A program made the translations under genes and the position numbers. This document shows, piece after piece, positions 1 to 4,816 of a stretch of DNA of 11,416 nucleotides (positions are counted from its first letter, which is position 1; every line of letters begins with the position of its first letter). The DNA lies in the NCBI GenBank assembly GCA_938004075.1, contig CALKWP010000039.1, forward strand, positions 1 to 11,416. Direction: 5' to 3'. This DNA comes from an uncultured Methanomassiliicoccales archaeon. GTDB lineage: Archaea > Thermoplasmatota > Thermoplasmata > SG8-5. Below the pieces are notes generated by a model. The model had not been told where the DNA came from. It saw only the letters and a list, made by a program, of their open reading frames with translations, and made no database searches.

Positions 1-579
1 CTCGAAATCCCGCGTGTCAATCAGCCTTCGTGCTTCCTTGTCAGCGCTCTCTGTTATTTTCAGGGCCTTGATGGATTTGCCGAGCACTCCGAGGTGTCCG
101 ATTCTCACGACCACGGCCTCAAGCCCCAAATTTTTCAGGGTGGAAAGCGCCAATGCGATGATCTCGGCATCCGATTCGATGGATGGAGCGCCAATCAGCT
201 CCGAGCCGAACTGGAAGAATTCCCTGTACCGGCCGGCCTGGGGCCGCTCGTACCTGAAGCAGTTCCCGAAATAGAATATCTTGACTGGCTTTGGAAGGTT
301 CTGCATGTCATTCACATAGAATCTCATGACCGAGGCAGTGAGCTCTGGCCTGAGCGAAATCTTGCGGTTGCCCTTGTCCTCGAACGCATAAAGCTCGTCA
401 ATGATGCCCTCGCCCGACCTGGCAACGAATAAATCCGTTGACTCGAATGTGGGGGTCATCACTTCACCGAAGCCGAAGAGCCTGGCTGTCTCTCGCATCT
501 TTGATTCGACGAACCGGCGCCTTGCCATCTCCTGCGGGCCGAAGTCTCGGGTGCCGCGAGGGCGTTGGAACTCTGCCAT
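1..579 (-). CDS. hisS: Histidine--tRNA ligase (HisRS), N-terminal part, cut by window edge
   Basis: The frame is open from the ATG at 579 to base 1, giving the first 193 residues of a class II aminoacyl-tRNA synthetase that charges tRNA-His with histidine in the cytoplasm. Visible landmarks are PRGTRDF (residues 7-13), the histidine-binding stretch around LRPELTASVMR (76-86), and motif 2 with FRYERPQAGRYREFFQF (108-124), whose arginines contact ATP. The catalytic C-terminal half and anticodon-binding domain lie outside the window. The start is fixed by the family's usual N-terminus and by a TATA-like box at 603-610 about 26 nt upstream, with no Shine-Dalgarno site; this is the pattern of a leaderless archaeal transcript. 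It is divergent from the ORF6N gene. Identification is secure. Confidence 0.95.
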   Translation of the reverse strand, partial: MAEFQRPRGTRDFGPQEMARRRFVESKMRETARLFGFGEVMTPTFESTDLFVARSGEGIIDELYAFEDKGNRKISLRPELTASVMRFYVNDMQNLPKPVKIFYFGNCFRYERPQAGRYREFFQFGSELIGAPSIESDAEIIALALSTLKNLGLEAVVVRIGHLGVLGKSIKALKITESADKEARRLIDTRDFE

Positions 580-600
580 GATGGGGCAAATATGGTTTTG

Positions 601-612
601 CGATAAAAGGGT
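601..612 (-). promoter_or_regulatory. Probable TATA box of hisS
   Basis: On the minus strand the sequence CCTTTTATCG is centred about 26 nt before the hisS ATG at 579, the spacing expected between an archaeal TATA box and the transcription start. Transcription would therefore begin at or next to the start codon. No ribosome-binding sequence precedes the gene, which agrees with a leaderless mRNA. This is an inference from spacing and composition only. Confidence 0.55.
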
Positions 613-727
613 TTGCGTGATATGCCGTTCTCAAAGGTATGCACGGGGATATGACTGACAAGTACTTTCGACGACCTCCTGCTTCCATATTAATACAAGA
701 CCCACTCTATTATTTTTGTTAATCAGC

Positions 728-737
728 GAGAGGGGAG
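728..737 (+). promoter_or_regulatory. Strong Shine-Dalgarno of the ORF6N gene
   Basis: The purine run GAGAGGGGAG ends 3 nt before the ATG at 741 and selects that start over the in-frame ATG ten codons downstream. A weak TATA-like stretch (ATATTAATAC, 687-696) lies upstream, giving a leader of roughly 20-25 nt. Unlike the neighbouring hisS, this gene therefore uses a leadered, bacterial-looking initiation signal. Confidence 0.5.
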
Positions 738-740
738 AGC

Positions 741-1649
741 ATGACGAAAAAGAAAGGAGACGATAATGCAATGGAATTGGCATATCTGACGAACATCCAG
801 GACCGGATATTAACCATGCGGGGCGCCCAGGTGATGTTGGACAGGGACCTTGCCGTCTTGTACAATGTAGAGACCAGGGCGCTGAACCAGGCCGTGAAGC
901 GGAATCGAAAAAGATTTCCTGAAGAATTCTGTTTCCAACTTACTGGGCATGAATTCGAGAAATGGAAATCACAGATTGTGATGTCCGATTCTGACAATAT
1001 AGGGCTTAGAAGACCGCCTTACGCCTTTACCGAACAGGGCGTTGCGATGCTGTCAGCGATTCTCAAAAGCGATGTGGCCATTGACGTCAGCGTCAAAATA
1101 ATCAAGGCTTTTGTGGGGATGCGAAAATTCATTCATTCCAACGCTCTCCTATTCCAGAGACTTGACAACCTGGAAATCAGGCAGCTAGAAACCGACAGGA
1201 ACATGGAATGCGTCCTCAAAGCGATAGAATCCAGAGACATCCGCCCGAATCATGGAATTTTCTTTGACGGCCAATTCTTCGACGCACACACATTTGTGTC
1301 CAACCTTTTTAGGTGCGCCGAGAAATCGATAATCATCATAGACAATTACCTGGATGACACGGTTCTGACGCATCTCACAAAGAGAAATGAGGGGGTCAAA
1401 GTGCTGCTGCTCACAAGGAACATCCCCGATGCATTGGCCCAGGATGTGGAGAAGTTCAACAGGCAGTATCCGCCGATAGAGTTGCGGAAGTTCGACGGCG
1501 CCCATGACAGGTTCATTATAATCGATAATGCCGACATATACCACTTCGGCGCATCACTGAAGGATCTCGGGAAGAGGTGGTTCGCGTTCTCCAGGATGGA
1601 AGCGGGGGCCGCGGAGATGCTGGCGAGGTTGAGCGAGTTAGTGAATTAG
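741..1649 (+). CDS. ORF6N/KilA-N-type DNA-binding protein with phospholipase-D-like C-terminal domain
   Basis: The 302-residue protein has two parts. Residues about 17-133 match the ORF6N (KilA-N-related) DNA-binding module of phage and bacterial proteins: RGAQVMLDRDLAVLY, then ETRALNQAVKRN, RFPEEF.FQLT, and PYAFTEQGVAMLS. Residues about 168-290 resemble the PLD-like module often attached to it, with HDRFIIID at 255-262 and GASLKDLGKRWFAFS further on. The HxKx4D signature appears as HxRx4D, so nuclease activity is not assured. A cytoplasmic DNA-associated role is likely; the specific function is unknown, and links to phage defence or mobile elements are only inference. Start is set by a strong SD at 728-737. 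The stop is UAG, and no conserved-looking sequence follows it. Such proteins are mainly bacterial and phage-borne, so lateral transfer is plausible. It converges with the serpin gene, 9 bp apart. Confidence 0.88.
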   Translation: MTKKKGDDNAMELAYLTNIQDRILTMRGAQVMLDRDLAVLYNVETRALNQAVKRNRKRFPEEFCFQLTGHEFEKWKSQIVMSDSDNIGLRRPPYAFTEQGVAMLSAILKSDVAIDVSVKIIKAFVGMRKFIHSNALLFQRLDNLEIRQLETDRNMECVLKAIESRDIRPNHGIFFDGQFFDAHTFVSNLFRCAEKSIIIIDNYLDDTVLTHLTKRNEGVKVLLLTRNIPDALAQDVEKFNRQYPPIELRKFDGAHDRFIIIDNADIYHFGASLKDLGKRWFAFSRMEAGAAEMLARLSELVN

Positions 1650-1658
1650 CAGATGGAT

Positions 1659-2903
1659 TTAAGCATTCGGGTTCCCGACTTTGCCCATGAACAGTATCTG
1701 GCCAGTAGCTTCGTGCCGTATAAGGAAGATGAATGGATGGTTGGCATAAAAATAAGGCAGATGCGGTGCTCCGGTAGGATTCATTATCACTGCTGTGGCT
1801 GCCGCCGCTTCAGTGCCATTCTCATTCACAGCCACGAAGGACTGATGGACCACATTGCTGATCTTTAGGGAGGCGGTGTCTGTCATCCCAGAGAAGTCGG
1901 CTCGGTTCGAAAAAGCTTCTGACATCCCCATGTCACATAACATCTTTTTAAGCTCATACTTCTGCTCGAATTTGAATCTGGGCATAAAAATGTTGACATT
2001 CTGCGATGTCATATTTTCCATCAGCGATTTCAGGTAAGAATAATCCAGCCTAGACTCCAGTGACGAGATATCATTTTCGTATGGTAATATTACATACATT
2101 GAGAGTTCCCTATTCTTGTATGGCAGTTGCAACAGCTGATCATCGTCGTTGGAAGTGTAATTAAATTCGATGGACCAGTTATTCAGATTCATTAATCCTG
2201 TTTCAATTTCCTCGCCGTCGGGCAAATAGAATTGGCGGAGATGTGTTGCAAGGGGGTTGAACCTGTGCTCCCAATCAGATTTGAAGTAAATAGCATTGGT
2301 CAGGACAAGGTAAGTTTCAGGTGTTATCAGGTTCGGATCTATCAGATTTGGAATTTTCCCGTTGGTCTGCCCCTCCACCCAGATATTGATGGTCTCTGCG
2401 GAGCCGGTCGGGTCTCCTACGAAGTCAAGCTCTTCACCGTGGGCCAGATAATAGGATTCGATGGCAATTTTGTAAGTTTCTAAGAGATTCTGGTTCTCTT
2501 TGAGCCAGTATGCATTGGCAGTTGACAAATTATAGGAATCACTTATTGAATTGAAATATTCCTGGAAGGATTTCATCATGCTCCATCGGGTTTCATTTTC
2601 AGCCGGGAAATTCAGCACATGGGCCATCTCCCTTGCGGTGTCTCCCCTAGCACCCTCATAGGCCATACCTAAAGCTGTTGTGATGCTGTATGGCGAAAAG
2701 AAAATATTTTCCTGGCTTTTATCCTTGGCCAGCTGCTTGTACATTTCGAATGAGAATTCATTGCTGCAATTCACCAATTCATGAACCGTGGTCGGCTCCG
2801 GACCGGATGAAAAATCACCGGTCTTGTATATCCAGTTGATTGAAAAGATGGATACGATAATCAGTATTGCGACTACGATTATGCTGAGAATGGCCTTCTT
2901 CAT
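1659..2903 (-). CDS. Serpin (serine protease inhibitor family), signal-anchored, probably inhibitory
   Basis: The 414-residue protein has a hydrophobic N-terminal segment (residues about 4-27) without a lipobox cysteine, so it is exported and either cleaved or membrane-anchored. A complete serpin fold follows: FSFEMYKQL, NIFFSPYSI, LGMAYEGARG, TNAIYFKSDWEHRF, and the family signature ending FYANHPFIFLIR near 385-396. The reactive-centre hinge ENGTEAAAATA (361-371) has Gly at P15, Thr at P14 and small residues at P12-P7, as in inhibitory serpins that insert the loop into sheet A. Counting from the hinge puts P1 at Thr377 and P1' at Gly378, but the loop seems two residues longer than in alpha-1-antitrypsin, so this is tentative. 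Family role: suicide inhibition of serine or cysteine proteases, here outside the membrane. The ATG at 2903 has a GGTGA ribosome site and a TATA box at 2935-2944. Confidence 0.95.
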   Translation of the reverse strand: MKKAILSIIVVAILIIVSIFSINWIYKTGDFSSGPEPTTVHELVNCSNEFSFEMYKQLAKDKSQENIFFSPYSITTALGMAYEGARGDTAREMAHVLNFPAENETRWSMMKSFQEYFNSISDSYNLSTANAYWLKENQNLLETYKIAIESYYLAHGEELDFVGDPTGSAETINIWVEGQTNGKIPNLIDPNLITPETYLVLTNAIYFKSDWEHRFNPLATHLRQFYLPDGEEIETGLMNLNNWSIEFNYTSNDDDQLLQLPYKNRELSMYVILPYENDISSLESRLDYSYLKSLMENMTSQNVNIFMPRFKFEQKYELKKMLCDMGMSEAFSNRADFSGMTDTASLKISNVVHQSFVAVNENGTEAAAATAVIMNPTGAPHLPYFYANHPFIFLIRHEATGQILFMGKVGNPNA

Positions 2904-2930
2904 TTCTTCACCGGGAACAAATAAGGGGGA

Positions 2931-2946
2931 CAGATTATAAAAGGAG
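2931..2946 (-). promoter_or_regulatory. Probable serpin promoter (TATA box)
   Basis: On the minus strand CCTTTTATAA is an archaeal-like BRE/TATA element, about 36 nt before the serpin ATG. Transcription would begin near 2913-2916, leaving a short leader that contains GGTGAAG just before the start codon. The assignment rests on composition and spacing. Confidence 0.5.
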
Positions 2947-2962
2947 ATTGATACAAACGTTG

Positions 2963-3031
2963 AAATTCGGCGAAGCGAGCAAATTAAGAAGGCAGCATTT
3001 TACCAACATATTTTGCGAGCGCGCCGAATTT
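2963..3031. repeat. Inverted repeat 1 of the noncoding block 2904-3272
   Basis: AAATTCGGCG at 2963-2972 is the exact reverse complement of CGCCGAATTT at 3022-3031, with 49 bases between the arms. A related copy of AAATTCGGC also occurs at 3059-3067, followed at similar spacing by CAGCATTT in both direct copies (2993-3000 and about 3085-3092). The stretch is part of a 370-base region between the serpin and the RHH gene in which I see no convincing coding sequence. Its function is unknown; RNA structure or a decayed miniature element are possible. Confidence 0.5.
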
Positions 3032-3062
3032 GCGAATATTTACAAGTGGCAACTCAGAAAAT

Positions 3063-3116
3063 TCGGCTGCGGGAACGAAATTGCCAGCATTTATTTATTG
3101 TGCAATTTCGTGCCGA
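3063..3116. repeat. Inverted repeat 2 (long stem with bulge)
   Basis: ACGAAATTGC at 3075-3084 pairs perfectly with GCAATTTCGT at 3102-3111 across a 17-base AT-rich loop. The stem can be extended by TCGGC (3063-3067) with GCCGA (3112-3116) if seven bases bulge on the left side. It begins in the second direct copy of the AAATTCGGC motif. Confidence 0.5.
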
Positions 3117-3123
3117 CACCCTT

Positions 3124-3169
3124 TTTTTTCTAATTGCCTGGTTCGCACTAACCAGGCAAATAAAAAAAA
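3124..3169. repeat. Inverted repeat 3, 46-base imperfect palindrome with T-run and A-run ends
   Basis: TTGCCTGGTT (3134-3143) and AACCAGGCAA (3150-3159) form a perfect 10-bp stem with a 6-base loop. Outer pairing continues through two mismatches into a T-run on the left and an A-run on the right, so 18 of 20 positions can pair. The T-run is 5' of the hairpin on both strands, which is the wrong order for a bacterial intrinsic terminator. In Archaea, however, the T8 alone could end transcripts of the RHH gene coming from the right. Confidence 0.65.
3162..3169 (-). terminator. Possible T8 terminator for the RHH gene
   Basis: Read on the minus strand, the A8 run is eight consecutive T, about 100 nt after the stop of the RHH gene at 3273. 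Archaeal RNA polymerase terminates on oligo-T tracts without needing a hairpin. The site lies inside inverted repeat 3. It could equally be only a component of that palindrome. Confidence 0.3.
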
Positions 3170-3272
3170 GGGGGGAGGTAATCGTGATTTGTGATAGCTC
3201 GGGAATCCGGGGGGTCCCATCCCACTTAGGTGCGCGTGCATCCATGTGCCGTTTCCGGCATCCCGTTTTCCC

Positions 3273-3566
3273 TTACCTCTTGATGATGTCCCTTTCAAGG
3301 GCTTCTGCATTTGCGATAGCGATCTCCGCGTCCTGGATTTTCCTCAGCTTGTCAGGCACGAGTTCTATGCGGGCATAGACCATGTCCCTGATTGCCGCGC
3401 GGATGGCTTCCGACCGAGACGGGAAGTCATCGGCCTTCACCAGAAAGTCGATGGCCTTGAGGTACCGCTTGGGTATCCGGATGGTGACTTTCTCGCTGTC
3501 GGTATCTATCATCTCAACATCTTGTGTATGTCTTTTAGGCATGTTTTGTCCTCTTTTGTCCGACAT
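3273..3566 (-). CDS. Ribbon-helix-helix (CopG/NikR-like) transcription regulator
   Basis: The 97-residue protein carries an RHH DNA-binding motif at about residues 25-64: the strand KVTIRIPKRYL, helix A AIDFLVKADD, the turn FPSRSEAI, and helix B IRAAIRDMVYAR. RHH proteins bind operators as dimers through the paired beta strands; the C-terminal helix (about 67-97, charged) could support oligomerisation. There is no NikR-type metal-binding ACT domain, so no ligand can be named. Two starts compete. The ATG at 3566 lies about 24 nt from a TATA box (3586-3594), as in a leaderless gene. The ATG at 3542 (Met9) is preceded by GAGGA at good spacing. The longer form is given. It stands alone, so autoregulation is likely but unproven. 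Confidence 0.88.
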   Translation of the reverse strand: MSDKRGQNMPKRHTQDVEMIDTDSEKVTIRIPKRYLKAIDFLVKADDFPSRSEAIRAAIRDMVYARIELVPDKLRKIQDAEIAIANAEALERDIIKR

Positions 3567-3585
3567 AGGTGTATCACGGTTAGGG

Positions 3586-3599
3586 TATATAAAGCTTTA
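3586..3599 (-). promoter_or_regulatory. RHH gene TATA box overlapped by a 10-bp palindrome
   Basis: The minus-strand TATA element CTTTATATA sits about 24 nt before the ATG at 3566. It overlaps the perfect palindrome TAAAGCTTTA (3590-3599). RHH repressors commonly bind short palindromes overlapping their own promoter, so this is a candidate autoregulatory operator. The palindrome is short and in AT-rich sequence, so chance is a real alternative. Confidence 0.4.
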
Positions 3600-3670
3600 G
3601 GTTTTAATATATAATAAAATAATTTAAATACTGGCTGATGCCAAAATACCCCCAAAATAAATTGTGGAAT

Positions 3671-3746
3671 CAAAAAGAGCAAAAGAGAAAAAAACAAAAT
3701 ATCATGTCAGAAGGGCGACAAATCTTGCTGCCGCCCTTCTGAACAT
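3671..3746 (-). terminator. Hairpin plus T-rich terminator of the small bicistron
   Basis: TCAGAAGGGCG (3707-3717) pairs perfectly with CGCCCTTCTGA (3732-3742) over a 14-base loop. ATG/CAT can add three more pairs past a one-base bulge. On the minus strand the stem is followed by a long T-rich stretch (3700 to 3671, with runs of 4, 7, 4 and 5 T). The stem includes the last codons of the upstream ORF. The arrangement marks the end of a minus-strand transcript and is the best evidence that the small ORFs at 3702-4057 are expressed. Confidence 0.65.
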
Positions 3747-3887
3747 GTGGAAGGAGGTTTTTCTTTTCATCGTAATGATTTTGCTGTCCTTTTCGAGGAT
3801 GCGCAGTTCGGCCTTCAGCCATGAAGGCGTGCGATCCTGATTTGTTTGAACAGGTCTGTACATGTCCGCGAGAGATTCGAAACCCAT
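3702..3887 (-). CDS. Small basic protein of unknown function, second gene of bicistron
   Basis: I do not recognise this 61-residue product. It begins with ATG at 3887, whose A is also the last base of the preceding gene's TGA (TGATG overlap), suggesting translation by re-initiation. A GTG at 3899 is an alternative start in the same frame. The protein is rich in Arg and Lys, with a C-terminal cluster around FHMFRRAAARF (residues about 47-57). It has no signal peptide or membrane segment. Its stop TGA (3702-3704) lies within the terminator hairpin. Coding status is inferred from the coupled start and the terminator rather than from any family match. Confidence 0.42.
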   Translation of the reverse strand: MGFESLADMYRPVQTNQDRTPSWLKAELRILEKDSKIITMKRKTSFHMFRRAAARFVALLT

Positions 3888-4057
3888 CAACCGCACCACC
3901 CCCTTTTGAAGTGGCAGACGGCTGAAGGAGGGCCCCAGAAATCCTCCGGAGAGCTTACCCTGACTGTTCCGCGGCTCATGTCTATGACCAGCCGTAGCAG
4001 GTTCGTTCTTATGTCCAGCACCAATTTCAAATCCGAGTTTTTGTCTCCAATACCCAT
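3887..4057 (-). CDS. Small protein of unknown function, first gene of bicistron
   Basis: This 56-residue product has no family that I recognise. The ATG at 4057 is preceded by GGTGGTGA, a strong ribosome site four bases upstream, which favours it over the in-frame GTG at 4093. A TATA-like TTTTATTAA at 4101-4110 places the transcription start near 4080. The sequence has an amphipathic middle (LKLVLDIRTNLLRLVIDM, about residues 10-27) and two C-terminal cysteines in VCHFKRGWCG. It ends in TGA overlapping the next ATG. It is divergent from the ArsR-type gene, so the two could share regulation. The possibility that both ORFs are remnants of one frameshifted gene cannot be excluded. Confidence 0.42.
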   Translation of the reverse strand: MGIGDKNSDLKLVLDIRTNLLRLVIDMSRGTVRVSSPEDFWGPPSAVCHFKRGWCG

Positions 4058-4080
4058 ATTTTCACCACCCAAACGGGCAT

Positions 4081-4172
4081 TTGGTATATGCACGTTGTAG
4101 TTAATAAAACTTTCGTTTGCATAACCGAAATCTTTATATGCATACTAAAACATATACTATCTGGTGATAAAA
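4081..4172. promoter_or_regulatory. Divergent promoter region with repeated TATATGCA
   Basis: Two promoters face away from each other. A minus-strand TATA box lies at 4101-4110 for the small bicistron. A plus-strand element CTTTATATG lies at 4132-4140 for the ArsR-type gene. The 8-mer TATATGCA occurs twice in direct orientation, at 4085-4092 and 4135-4142; the second overlaps the plus TATA box and sits in the palindrome TATGCATA (4137-4144). GGTGA at 4163-4167 is the ribosome site of the ArsR-type gene. The repeats are candidate binding sites for the regulator encoded next door. Confidence 0.5.
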
Positions 4173-4787
4173 ATGCAGACCGTGAAAATGATTACCGACC
4201 CGGATGCGTTTCAGCTGCTTGCTGACGAGACGCGCAGAAAGATGATATACCTGCTGAGAGTAAAGGATATGACGGTGAGCCAGATAGCGGAGCAGATGGG
4301 GCTTACCACACAGGCGATATATCACCATATCAAGAAATTGAAGGATGCGGACATGATAGAGGTGGCGCGGGAGGAGCGCACAGGCCACTTCATCGAGACC
4401 TATTACCGCACCACCGCTGAGATTTTCCACATATCGCATGGCGAGGAAACCTCACAGAAGGACCACGAGGCGATGATGAAATCTGCATTCGAAGGGCTTA
4501 CAAAGCTCGGATTGAAGGTGGACTGCAAGCCCGCCAATCTGAAGAAGATAATCAGCATCAGGAAGCAGATGGACGAGACCTGCACCATGGCCGAATGGAC
4601 GGAGAAGGCTGCCAACCTTGGCCTGGACTTCCTCACCCAGCAGATGGTGATAGAGTACGCTTACCTTGCATCCATGACCGAGGAAGAATACGACAGGAAC
4701 CAGGAACAGAACAAGCAGATATGGAAGCTGCTGAAGGAATGTGTTGAAGTCCCATCGCCGCCAAAGAAAAATGTGAAAAAGAAGTAA
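4173..4787 (+). CDS. ArsR-like winged-helix transcription regulator
   Basis: The 204-residue protein begins with a winged helix-turn-helix at about residues 10-85: AFQLLADETRRKMIYLL, then MTVSQIAEQMGLTTQAIYHHIKKL (residues 33-56, the recognition-helix part) and a wing around ERTGHFIETYYRTT. The motif is that of the ArsR/HTH_5/HTH_20 group. The rest, about 120 residues, is mostly helical and charged and could serve dimerisation or sensing. No ArsR-type metal-binding cysteine pair is visible in the DNA-binding helix, so the signal is unknown. ATG at 4173 is chosen because GGTGA (4163-4167) is ideally spaced; the GTG at 4164 overlaps that site. The TATA-like element at 4132-4140 fits a short leader. 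Ends in TAA inside a terminator hairpin. Codon use matches the neighbours. Confidence 0.9.
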   Translation: MQTVKMITDPDAFQLLADETRRKMIYLLRVKDMTVSQIAEQMGLTTQAIYHHIKKLKDADMIEVAREERTGHFIETYYRTTAEIFHISHGEETSQKDHEAMMKSAFEGLTKLGLKVDCKPANLKKIISIRKQMDETCTMAEWTEKAANLGLDFLTQQMVIEYAYLASMTEEEYDRNQEQNKQIWKLLKECVEVPSPPKKNVKKK

Positions 4788-4807
4788 CTGGGCAAACCAG
4801 TTACTTC
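4781..4807. terminator. Shared hairpin terminator between convergent genes
   Basis: GAAGTAACTGG (4781-4791) and CCAGTTACTTC (4797-4807) form an 11-bp perfect stem with the loop GCAAA. Its left arm contains the TAA of the ArsR-type gene, and it lies 10 bp past the TAA of the giant surface-protein gene. T-rich sequence follows on both strands (GATTTTGATTT on plus, TTTTTCACATTTTTC on minus), so it can end transcripts from both sides. Confidence 0.75.
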
Positions 4808-4816
4808 GATTTTGAT

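Noticed and set aside
1650..1868. Continuation of the ORF6N frame past its UAG for another 72 codons
   Set aside because: The extension is antisense to the conserved serpin C-terminus, and its translation shows no domain. The family's conserved region ends before the UAG. The UAG is taken as a real stop.
3124..3169. Bacterial-type intrinsic terminator
   Set aside because: The stem is good, but the T-run precedes it on both strands instead of following it. It is reported as an inverted repeat, with only the T8 as a possible archaeal stop signal.
3184..3378. Plus-strand GTG ORF preceded by a strong GGGGGGAGGT ribosome-like site
   Set aside because: It overlaps the RHH gene in antisense, and the G-run is part of the palindrome edge. 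The product is compositionally odd and unrecognisable.
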